The notes under the pieces are model-generated. The model was not told the DNA's origin, ran no database searches, and saw nothing but the letters and a program-made list of their open reading frames with translations. 7,775 nucleotides of DNA from the NCBI GenBank assembly GCA_015663215.1, contig DQSP01000115.1, positions 1 to 7,775 of the forward strand. Direction: 5' to 3'. Within the stretch, counting starts at the first letter, position 1, and every line of letters starts with the position of its first letter. Shown in pieces: positions 1 through 5,354 of this stretch. This stretch comes from Sulfurimonas sp. Lineage in GTDB: Bacteria > Campylobacterota > Campylobacteria > Campylobacterales > Sulfurimonadaceae. Made by a program: the position numbers and the translations under genes.

Positions 1-5
1 CATCG

Positions 6-12
6 ACTCAAC
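6..12 (+). promoter_or_regulatory. Possible right half of an HspR operator (HAIR-like)
   Basis: ACTCAAC matches six of seven bases of the right half of the HAIR operator (CTTGAGT-N7-ACTCAAG) recognised by HspR repressors. It lies just upstream of the -10 of an operon that encodes HspR, where an autoregulatory operator is expected. With the usual 7-bp spacer the left half would lie outside the window, so only half the site can be seen and the call is tentative. Confidence 0.4.
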
Positions 13-17
13 TCTTG

Positions 18-26
18 TGATATAAT
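18..26 (+). promoter_or_regulatory. Extended -10 promoter of the cbpA-hspR operon
   Basis: TG-A-TATAAT is a perfect extended -10 (TG at 18-19, TATAAT at 21-26). It would start transcription near 33 and give a leader of about 32 nt before the cbpA ATG. The -35 region would fall at or beyond the window edge and cannot be judged. The same TGATATAAT string recurs at 2652-2660, which supports it as this genome's housekeeping -10 type. The position is inferred from sequence only. Confidence 0.7.
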
Positions 27-64
27 TGCACTTAAAGAATATAAATAATTTTATAGGAACTATT

Positions 65-934
65 ATGGCAAAATCATTATATGAAACATTAGAAATTAGC
101 GAGAATGCTAGCGAATCAGAGATAAAAAAAGCATATAGAAAACTTGCACGTAAGTATCATCCAGATGTAAACAAGGATTCATCAGCAGAAGAGAAGTTCA
201 AAGAGATAAACTCAGCATATGAGATCCTCAGTGATAAAGAGAAAAAACAGCAGTACGACATGCAGGGTGATGCAATGTTTGGTGGTCAAAACTTTCATGA
301 TTTTTCCCGTAGCCATGGTGGAGCAGGAGCAGGGAGTATGGAAGATATACTTCGTGAGATGTTCTCTCAAGGTGGCGGTGGAAATCCATTTGGCGGTGGC
401 GGTTTTGGTGGAGGAGGCTTTCATCAAGAAGTAAATCTTGACATGGAAACTAATGTTACTATTCCTTTTGTTGTCTCCATCCTTGGTGGAAGTCACTCTG
501 TTGCTGTAAATGGAGATAGATTTGACATCAAAATTCCTGCTGGTGTGAACACTGGTGAGAAGATGCGTGTTAAAGGTAAAGGTCATGCTCAAGGTGGTCG
601 CATTGGTGACTTATTCTTAAAAATTACAGTTGCAGCTAGTCCAGAGTATGAAAGAGAGGGTGATGACTTAGTTAAAACTTTTGATGTACCACTCTCAGCG
701 GCACTTTTTGGTGAAAAAATAGCTATACAAACACTAGAAAAAGAGATAAAACTCAAAGTACCACAAAACACAAAAAATGGTCAGCGTTTTCGTGTAAAAG
801 AGATGGGTGCGATGAACCGTAAAACAAAAACTCGTGGAAACCTTTACTTAAAAGCAAATATAGTTTTACCAAATATTGACGATTTAGATGAAGACTTAGT
901 AGAGATGATGAAAGAAAAACTTCCTAAGGAGTAA
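65..934 (+). CDS. cbpA: CbpA/DnaJ-like co-chaperone without zinc finger (class B J protein)
   Basis: This 289-aa J-domain co-chaperone is expected to stimulate the ATPase of DnaK (Hsp70) and deliver unfolded substrates in the cytoplasm. The J domain covers about residues 4-68, with the essential HPD motif at 32-34 and the typical [14 protein letters not shown] helix. A glycine/phenylalanine-rich linker follows at about 72-119. Two beta-rich DnaJ C-terminal substrate-binding domains fill about 122-275. The CxxCxGxG zinc-finger repeats of true DnaJ are absent, so it is the CbpA type, close to the usual length of about 300 aa. The ATG at 65 is chosen because AGGA (55-58) lies 6 nt upstream; an in-frame TTG at 26 overlaps the promoter -10. 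It is followed 3 nt later by hspR, the usual pairing in Campylobacter and Helicobacter, which suggests heat-shock control by HspR. Confidence 0.95.
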   Translation: MAKSLYETLEISENASESEIKKAYRKLARKYHPDVNKDSSAEEKFKEINSAYEILSDKEKKQQYDMQGDAMFGGQNFHDFSRSHGGAGAGSMEDILREMFSQGGGGNPFGGGGFGGGGFHQEVNLDMETNVTIPFVVSILGGSHSVAVNGDRFDIKIPAGVNTGEKMRVKGKGHAQGGRIGDLFLKITVAASPEYEREGDDLVKTFDVPLSAALFGEKIAIQTLEKEIKLKVPQNTKNGQRFRVKEMGAMNRKTKTRGNLYLKANIVLPNIDDLDEDLVEMMKEKLPKE

Positions 935-937
935 GAG

Positions 938-1315
938 ATGATTCATAATTATGATGAGCCAGTTTATCTAATAAGCATAGTATCAAAGATACTTGAGATT
1001 CACCCTCAAACATTGAGACAGTATGAACGTGAAAATCTCATCTGTCCATCACGTTCAAATGGTCGCATACGACTCTACTCAGAGCGTGACATAGATAAGA
1101 TAAAACTTATCCTGCGTTTAACACGTGAACTCGGTGTAAATCTTGCAGGTGTTGATATTATCTTACGTTTAAAGGGAAATGTTGACTCTATGGAAAAAGA
1201 GATAGCAGAACTTAGACATGAGGTAAATCGTGCTACAAATGCACACTCTGTTGCACCTGATAAGGCTCTTGTAACAACTAGAAGTGTTTATGAGATGATA
1301 ATATTTGAAGACTAA
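938..1315 (+). CDS. hspR: HspR, MerR-family heat-shock repressor
   Basis: This 125-aa DNA-binding repressor of chaperone genes carries an N-terminal MerR-type winged helix. The helix-turn-helix is at about residues 10-31 (TLRQYERENLI recognition region), the wing at 41-48 (NGRIRLYS), followed by helices at 49-78. A short predicted coiled coil at about 80-98 (MEKEIAELRHEV) would support dimerisation. There is no effector domain, as is normal for HspR. The ribosome binding site AAGGAG (926-931) overlaps the end of cbpA and lies 6 nt before the ATG, so the two genes are co-transcribed and probably coupled in translation. In this family HspR binds HAIR operators in front of its own operon, with DnaK often acting as co-repressor; that is family knowledge, not seen here. 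The gene ends just before a hairpin shared with the convergent murA. Confidence 0.93.
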   Translation: MIHNYDEPVYLISIVSKILEIHPQTLRQYERENLICPSRSNGRIRLYSERDIDKIKLILRLTRELGVNLAGVDIILRLKGNVDSMEKEIAELRHEVNRATNAHSVAPDKALVTTRSVYEMIIFED

Positions 1316-1326
1316 AAGAGGCTTTA

Positions 1327-1349
1327 CAGAGTAAGATATACTTACTCTG
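1327..1349. terminator. Convergent hairpin between hspR and murA, possible bidirectional terminator
   Basis: CAGAGTAAG (1327-1335) and CTTACTCTG (1341-1349) form a perfect 9-bp stem with a 5-nt loop (ATATA). The plus strand continues AGAGTCTTTG and the minus strand TAAAGCCTCTTTTAG, so both sides have only a modest T-rich tract some bases beyond the stem. The murA stop codon (complement of 1342-1344) and its last two codons lie inside the stem. Its place between converging genes makes a two-way terminator likely, but the weak U-tracts leave efficiency uncertain. Confidence 0.55.
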
Positions 1350-2604
1350 AGAGTCTTTGTATATCTGCTCCAACTCCACCTAGCTTTTTCTCTAAAGCAT
1401 CATAGCCACGGTCTAAATGATAGATACGGTGAATGTTGGTTTCCCCATTTGCAACAAGTGCTGCGAGTACTAGGGCTGATGAAGCTCTTAAGTCTGTAGC
1501 CATTACATCTGTGCCACTCAATTTTGTTTTTCCATTGACCGTTGCTGTATGACCATTGAGGCTTATGTCAGCACCCATGCGCTGTAATTCACTCACATGC
1601 ATAAAACGGTTTTCAAAAAGTCTCTCTTCTATGATTGAAACACCATCTGCTTGGGTTGCTAGCGCCATAAACTGTGCTTGCATGTCTGTAGGAAAAGCAG
1701 GGTACTCTTGAGTAATAATTTTAACAGATTTTATAGTTTTTGCGGGATGGATAGTTATGGTGTCATCAGTTAAGGTAAAACTACTTCCCATCTCTTCGAG
1801 TTTTGAGAGTACTGCTCCTAAATGTTTAGGCTCTGCATTTGTAAGAGTGATTTTTGACTTTGTGATTGCACCAGCACAAAGATAAGTTCCAGCTTCTATG
1901 CGGTCTGGTATGATACTAAACTCAGCAATATTTATAAGCTCTCCTGCTGTTCCATGTACTGTAAGTACTGCTGTTCCAATTCCTTCAATAGTAACACCAC
2001 TCTCATTCAGCACTTCACAGAGTTGCACTACTTCAGGCTCTCTGGCTGCATTTGTAATGGTAGTTTTACCATTAGCCAGGGCTGCTGCCATGACAATATT
2101 TGCCGTTCCTGTTACAGTTATTTTATCGAAGATAATATTGCATCCTTGAAGACCTTTTGGTGCTCTTGCTTCGATATATCCTGCTTTTATCTCTATTTGT
2201 GCACCCATCTGTTCTAAGGCTTTGAGATGTAAGTCAATTGGACGCTGACCAATAGCACAACCACCAGGAAGTGAAACTTCACAGTGACCAAAACGAGCTA
2301 AAATAGGACCTAGAACTAAAATAGAAGCCCTCATCGTCTTTACTATGTCATAGGTAGCTTTTGTTTCGTGTAAGGGTTTTGTGTCAACTACTACTTTTTC
2401 ATCTAAAAAGTTAACTTTTGCACCTAAGTTTGTGAGAAGTTTTAGTAGTGTTTTGATGTCAGCAACTTGGGGTAAGTTCTTGATGTTTACACTGTTTTTT
2501 GCAAGAATAGTCATCGCGATTAGAGGAAGAGATGCATTTTTTGCACCTGAGATGTTGATAGTACCTTTGAGTGAGTCAACACTCTGTGCTTTTAAGTAGT
2601 CCAT
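1342..2604 (-). CDS. murA: MurA, UDP-N-acetylglucosamine 1-carboxyvinyltransferase
   Basis: This cytoplasmic enzyme transfers enolpyruvate from phosphoenolpyruvate to UDP-GlcNAc, the first committed step of peptidoglycan synthesis. The 420-aa length matches the family (419 aa in E. coli). Visible hallmarks are [10 protein letters not shown] with K22 and N23, the [10 protein letters not shown] loop with the catalytic cysteine C116 and R121, the [12 protein letters not shown] segment with the active-site aspartate D307, and the C-terminal DRGYD segment with R399. All key residues are present. The loop cysteine has not been replaced by aspartate, the change seen in enzymes naturally insensitive to fosfomycin. 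The ATG (complement of 2602-2604) is preceded by AAAGAGA, a moderate ribosome binding site. The gene is transcribed alone, leftward, from the divergent region at 2605-2679, and its stop codon lies in the hairpin shared with hspR. Confidence 0.98.
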   Translation of the reverse strand: MDYLKAQSVDSLKGTINISGAKNASLPLIAMTILAKNSVNIKNLPQVADIKTLLKLLTNLGAKVNFLDEKVVVDTKPLHETKATYDIVKTMRASILVLGPILARFGHCEVSLPGGCAIGQRPIDLHLKALEQMGAQIEIKAGYIEARAPKGLQGCNIIFDKITVTGTANIVMAAALANGKTTITNAAREPEVVQLCEVLNESGVTIEGIGTAVLTVHGTAGELINIAEFSIIPDRIEAGTYLCAGAITKSKITLTNAEPKHLGAVLSKLEEMGSSFTLTDDTITIHPAKTIKSVKIITQEYPAFPTDMQAQFMALATQADGVSIIEERLFENRFMHVSELQRMGADISLNGHTATVNGKTKLSGTDVMATDLRASSALVLAALVANGETNIHRIYHLDRGYDALEKKLGGVGADIQRLSE

Positions 2605-2633
2605 AAGTCTCTTTAGTAAAAATAATTTATGAT

Positions 2634-2639
2634 ATTATA
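2634..2639 (-). promoter_or_regulatory. -10 box of the murA promoter
   Basis: The minus strand reads TATAAT here, within TAGATATAAT, which predicts a start near 2627 and a leader of about 23 nt before the murA ATG. No good -35 is visible 16-18 nt upstream, and there is no TG extension. Weak -35 elements are common in Campylobacterota, so the box is plausible but not proven. Confidence 0.55.
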
Positions 2640-2651
2640 TCTAATTAATTT

Positions 2652-2660
2652 TGATATAAT
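2652..2660 (+). promoter_or_regulatory. Extended -10 promoter of the 2680-5310 gene cluster
   Basis: TG-A-TATAAT is a perfect extended -10 with TATAAT at 2655-2660, identical to the box before cbpA. It predicts a start near 2667, leaving only about 13 nt before the ATG at 2680, just enough for the AAAGGA ribosome binding site (2667-2672). This rules against the upstream in-frame ATG at 2629, which would lie before the transcript begins. Confidence 0.65.
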
Positions 2661-2679
2661 TTTAATAAAGGAAATAGTG

Positions 2680-3111
2680 ATGAGCTCAGCTTTAGATAGA
2701 CTAAAAAACCTTACAAATAAAATATCAAGTTATGAGCTTACAAGAAAAAATAATATGTCTAAATTACATGAGCTTTTTGTTGAACTCGGTATTAGTAAAA
2801 AACTAGATACATTTGAAGAACTATTTTTATTTAAAGCTGTTAACCTTTCAGGGGCATCACTCCTACAAGAAAATTTGGGGGAGATAAAAGAGGGCAAGTA
2901 TTTACAGATCTTAGCAATAAGTTATGATAAAACAGCAAAAGTAAAAAGTAAAAATATTTCACTTGCATATTTTGGTCGAGTTGAGAGTGTAGATTGTGAG
3001 TTTAAGGAGAGTGTCGTTGAGTTTATCATTCGTTATAGATTTGAGAAGAGTTTTATGACGCTAGAACATTATAACAGTATGCTCGGTGATTTTGGAAAAA
3101 AGAGTGAGTAA
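2680..3111 (+). CDS. Hypothetical protein, 143 aa
   Basis: I do not recognise this family. The protein is soluble, with no signal peptide or membrane segment. The first 35 or so residues are helical and charged (LDRLKNLTNKISSYELTRKNN, possibly a short coiled coil). The rest alternates helices and beta-like stretches, such as YLQILAISYD near residue 73 and SVVEFIIRYRFEKSFM near 109-124. No cysteine pairs, nucleotide-binding loop or catalytic motif can be seen. The ATG at 2680 is chosen for AAAGGA 7 nt upstream and because the promoter -10 lies at 2655-2660; a GTG directly before it is an alternative. It is the first gene of a rightward cluster and overlaps the next reading frame by 8 nt, so the two products may be made in a coupled way. 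Codon use matches the neighbours, so recent transfer is not indicated. Confidence 0.75.
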   Translation: MSSALDRLKNLTNKISSYELTRKNNMSKLHELFVELGISKKLDTFEELFLFKAVNLSGASLLQENLGEIKEGKYLQILAISYDKTAKVKSKNISLAYFGRVESVDCEFKESVVEFIIRYRFEKSFMTLEHYNSMLGDFGKKSE

Positions 3112-3652
3112 ATTCTACCTTTATCTTTGGATAGTATGGGCACTGCGTTTAACTCTTAGTAGCATCTCTTCTGCTCTAGTCTTAGCGATATGTGTGAGTG
3201 CTTACTTGTATATCTCACAAGGAATGGCACAACTTACCCCTGAGTTACAAGAAGCACTTTTTGATATTACAAAGTTTTGGTTTCTCATCCTTTGGAATTT
3301 TACTCTTTTACTTTTTTTATTTAGAACACACAAAGAAGTCTTTAAGTGTTGTTATAACAAGTATAAGCTCCAACTTCTGACTTGCCCAAAAGAGGGAGAA
3401 ATACAAGTGATAGAAGAGGTGGGTTATGGTGACTTAGTCAAAGTGTGGAGAAAATGGTTTATGTTGATTATATGGCTTGTTGGTGCTCAAATGATAGTGG
3501 CTCTGATTTTTTCATATACCCTTAGTGAATCTACTGCTGTTTTTGATTGGTTTAATATCTATGTTCTATATGTTTTTATCTTAGTCGCAGGATATTTCTC
3601 TTTTATGATTTTAACTGCTCGATGTAAGCGAGTAAAGTTAGTAAAATGTTGA
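3104..3652 (+). CDS. Hypothetical four-helix integral membrane protein, 182 aa
   Basis: No family is recognised. Four hydrophobic segments are visible at about residues 14-38, 57-74, 118-140 and 149-171. The 75-117 loop is rich in lysine, arginine and cysteine (KCCYNKYK, VWRKW), and the tail is basic (ARCKRVKLVK). By the positive-inside rule both ends and the central loop should be cytoplasmic. A short loop at about 39-56 would be periplasmic. The preferred start is GTG at 3104, with GGAA 6 nt upstream and an 8-nt overlap with the preceding gene. A GTG at 3086 in the same frame would add six residues and cannot be excluded. The end overlaps the exonuclease gene by 7 nt. It could work with the product of the 143-aa gene, but nothing beyond adjacency shows this. 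Confidence 0.75.
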   Translation: MSKFYLYLWIVWALRLTLSSISSALVLAICVSAYLYISQGMAQLTPELQEALFDITKFWFLILWNFTLLLFLFRTHKEVFKCCYNKYKLQLLTCPKEGEIQVIEEVGYGDLVKVWRKWFMLIIWLVGAQMIVALIFSYTLSESTAVFDWFNIYVLYVFILVAGYFSFMILTARCKRVKLVKC

Positions 3653-4338
3653 TATTTTTAGATACTGAGACCACAGGACTTGAGACTAAAGACTTTATCT
3701 GTTCTGTAGCCTTTATAGATGATGATAGTTATGCATATGAGCTTGTAAATGAGGGCAAAAAGATGTCCACACAAGCCTCAAGTGTAAATCATATAACAAA
3801 TGAGATGCTTAAAAATAAAAAGTCCTTTAGTGAGAGTGATATTTATAAGCAGCTAGAAAAAAACAATAATGATGCAAATACTTTAGTCGGACACAATATC
3901 GCGTTTGACTTAGAAATGTTGGCTAAAAGTGGTTTTATCTGGAAGGGTGCTATCATAGATACCCTTCGCATTAGTAAACATCTTATCAAAGAATGTGATG
4001 GCTTTTCGCTACAATTTCTCCGTTATGAGTTAAAGCTTTATAAAGAAGAAGAAAAAATAAAATCTGAGTATGGAATTAAAGATGCTTTAGTTGCACATAA
4101 TGCACTGAGTGATACTTTAGTGACTAAACTTTTGTTTGTCTATCTTCAAGAGATGGTAAATGTAGAGCAGATGCAAGAACTAACTTTTAAAGAAGTACTT
4201 TTAGAGAAATTCTCTTTTGGAAAGCATAAGGGAAAGTACATAGAAGAAGTCTGTTTAAATGATATATCCTATGTGCAGTGGTTACTTAGCAGTGAGTGTG
4301 ATGACGATTTAAGGTATAGTATAAATTATTACTTATAA
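3646..4338 (+). CDS. DEDDh-family 3'-5' exonuclease with ExoX-like C-terminal module
   Basis: This 230-aa protein belongs to the DnaQ/RNase T exonuclease superfamily, which uses two metal ions to remove nucleotides from 3' ends. ExoI is FLDTETTG with D6 and E8, ExoII is GHNIAFDLEML with D88, and ExoIII is HNALSDT with H151 and D156. All five DEDDh residues are therefore present and activity is expected. A C-terminal segment, FGKHKGKYIEEV at 191-202 followed by YVQWLL, resembles the small module after the nuclease domain in ExoX-like proteins. Substrate (single-stranded DNA, repair intermediates or RNA) cannot be decided from sequence. It is too short for a polymerase III proofreading fusion and lacks helicase or GIY-YIG parts. 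The ATG at 3646 overlaps the upstream stop by 7 nt and has a poor ribosome binding site, suggesting coupled translation. Confidence 0.88.
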   Translation: MLIFLDTETTGLETKDFICSVAFIDDDSYAYELVNEGKKMSTQASSVNHITNEMLKNKKSFSESDIYKQLEKNNNDANTLVGHNIAFDLEMLAKSGFIWKGAIIDTLRISKHLIKECDGFSLQFLRYELKLYKEEEKIKSEYGIKDALVAHNALSDTLVTKLLFVYLQEMVNVEQMQELTFKEVLLEKFSFGKHKGKYIEEVCLNDISYVQWLLSSECDDDLRYSINYYL

Positions 4339-4346
4339 GGGAATGT

Positions 4347-4724
4347 ATGAAAATAGCAGTACAGTGTAGTTCACCACTTCTACAGAAGTCTTTAGAACTT
4401 TTTTTAGATAAACATTTGAGCACTTACAGTAAGTGTGATATCGTAGTACGAGATGAGCCTTGTTTAGAAGATGAGAAATGTTTTTACATAGGGAGTGATG
4501 CATCAGCTAACCTGAAAAAACCTTTTTCAAAAGCACAACTTATTTTAGCACTAGAAAAATGCCATTTAGAATTAAATTCACAAGAAGAGAGTGCCCAAAC
4601 TCATAACAGAGAAAAGTTAAACCCTGCAATGGACTTTAGTATCTTAGAAAATAGAATAGAGACATTAACACAAGAGTATCAAGCAAATATAATACGAGCA
4701 GTCAAAGCATTTTATGAAAAATAA
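4347..4724 (+). CDS. Small receiver-like protein of unknown function, 125 aa
   Basis: No confident family assignment. The start (MKIAVQCSSPLLQKSLELFL) looks like strand 1 and helix 1 of a response-regulator receiver domain, and KKPFSKAQLILALEK at about 57-71 resembles the conserved KPF-xxx-L region before its last helix. The middle is shorter than a normal receiver, and the acidic pair of strand 1 is replaced by CS, so phosphorylation as in two-component systems is doubtful. Residues 72-95 are polar and probably disordered, and about 96-125 form a helix ending in AVKAFYEK. AAGGGAA ends about 3 nt before the ATG, a strong ribosome binding site. It overlaps rsmD by 11 nt. I recall a small uncharacterised gene in the same place before the methylase and flgI in Campylobacter jejuni, which hints at conserved association; that needs checking. 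Confidence 0.75.
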   Translation: MKIAVQCSSPLLQKSLELFLDKHLSTYSKCDIVVRDEPCLEDEKCFYIGSDASANLKKPFSKAQLILALEKCHLELNSQEESAQTHNREKLNPAMDFSILENRIETLTQEYQANIIRAVKAFYEK

Positions 4725-5310
4725 CAACAAAAAGTTTACAAAAAAAATAATAAGTGGAAAGTTTAAAGGAAAAGTTCTTAAACTTCCAAGTAAAACGACA
4801 ACACGAAGTTCAAAAACAATAGTTTTAGAGTCTTTTTTTAATACCTTACAGTTTGACATAATAGATGCCAATTTTGTAGAGGTTTTTTCGGGAAGTGGTT
4901 CTATAGGTCTTGAAGCATTAAGTCGTGGGGCAAAAAGTATATACTTTATGGAAAAAGATAGAGATGCTCTCAAAGTTTTAAAAGAAAATATCTCACAAAC
5001 AGAGCCAAGTGCTTGTAGTGTATATGGTGGGAACAGCTTTGAAAACATAAATGCAGTAGTCTCTAAGCTAAAGAAAATGAATGAAGATGCATATTTCTAT
5101 GTAGATCCTCCTTTTAGTATACGCGAGGGAATGGAAAAGATTTATGATAAAACTATGAATCTCATCAAGTCGCTACCTGTGGAAGTTGTTCGTATGATAA
5201 TTATAGAACATATGACAGGTTTAGAAATAGATGAACAACTTGGTGCATTTAGCATCATAAAAACTAAAAAGTTTGGAAATACAAGTCTTACATACCTTAC
5301 TGCAGACTAA
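4714..5310 (+). CDS. rsmD: RsmD-family methyltransferase (putative 16S rRNA guanine-N2 methyltransferase)
   Basis: This 198-aa protein is the same length as E. coli RsmD, which methylates N2 of G966 in 16S rRNA using S-adenosylmethionine. The order of elements fits: an N-terminal IISGKFKGKVLKLP strand pair, SAM-binding motif I at 56-69 (EVFSGSGSIGLEAL), the acidic end of strand 2 at E80, catalytic DPPF at 131-134, and the C-terminal FGNTSLTYL. The segment that usually reads TRPTSDRVRE is TRSSKTIVLE at about 30-39, so the RPT and second arginine are lost while E39 and the following FFNTL are kept. This divergence leaves some doubt about the target base. The ATG overlaps the preceding gene by 11 nt and has only a weak ribosome binding site, so translation is probably coupled. 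A sigma-54 promoter for flgI begins three bases after its stop. Confidence 0.87.
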   Translation: MKNNNKKFTKKIISGKFKGKVLKLPSKTTTRSSKTIVLESFFNTLQFDIIDANFVEVFSGSGSIGLEALSRGAKSIYFMEKDRDALKVLKENISQTEPSACSVYGGNSFENINAVVSKLKKMNEDAYFYVDPPFSIREGMEKIYDKTMNLIKSLPVEVVRMIIIEHMTGLEIDEQLGAFSIIKTKKFGNTSLTYLTAD

Positions 5311-5312
5311 AG

Positions 5313-5328
5313 TGGAATAAATATTGCT
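5313..5328 (+). promoter_or_regulatory. Sigma-54 (RpoN) promoter of flgI
   Basis: TGG (5313-5315) and TTGCT (5324-5328) place the invariant GG and GC exactly 10 nt apart, the spacing required for RpoN. The -12 element TTGCT matches the consensus fully; the -24 element TGGAATA keeps TGG and A of TGGCACG. Transcription would start near 5339, about 16 nt before the flgI ATG. RpoN control of rod, ring and hook genes through FlgS/FlgR is established in Campylobacter and Helicobacter, so the context fits. Confidence 0.82.
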
Positions 5329-5354
5329 AATCTTTGAGTAACTTAAGGATTATA

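Larger units (their letters stand above)
2634..2660. repeat. Perfect 8-bp inverted repeat spanning the divergent promoters
   Basis: ATTATATC (2634-2641) and GATATAAT (2653-2660) are exact reverse complements separated by 11 AT-only bases. Each arm contains the -10 hexamer of the gene reading outward from it: murA to the left, the 2680 gene to the right. The symmetry may simply reflect two matched -10 boxes; it could also be a regulator site. Confidence 0.7.

Noticed and set aside
362..422. GGTGGCGG-type tandem repeat in cbpA
   Set aside because: It is the ordinary glycine/phenylalanine-rich linker of J proteins, encoded by similar codons, not a separate repeat element.
212..592. 126-codon open frame on the minus strand opposite cbpA
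   Set aside because: It lies entirely within the J-domain and Gly-rich coding region, has low-complexity composition and no recognisable domain, and no ribosome binding site supports it.
992..1010. CTTGAG...CTCAA inverted repeat inside hspR resembling a HAIR operator
   Set aside because: The TTGAG and CTCAA cores are 7 bp apart rather than the 9 bp of a true HAIR site, and the repeat lies inside well-conserved coding sequence of the DNA-binding domain, so chance is likely.
2629..2679. Longer N-terminus for the 143-aa protein starting at ATG 2629
   Set aside because: The extension would lie over the promoter -10 (2655-2660), lacks a ribosome binding site and is an AT-driven hydrophobic stretch, whereas ATG 2680 has a good AAAGGA.
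4665..5048. 127-codon open frame on the minus strand opposite rsmD
   Set aside because: It is antisense to a gene with clear methyltransferase motifs, and its product shows no family resemblance.
5334..5354. TTG start seven codons upstream for flgI
   Set aside because: It lies before the predicted sigma-54 start site near 5339 and would spoil the signal peptide; ATG 5355 has AAGGA at proper spacing.
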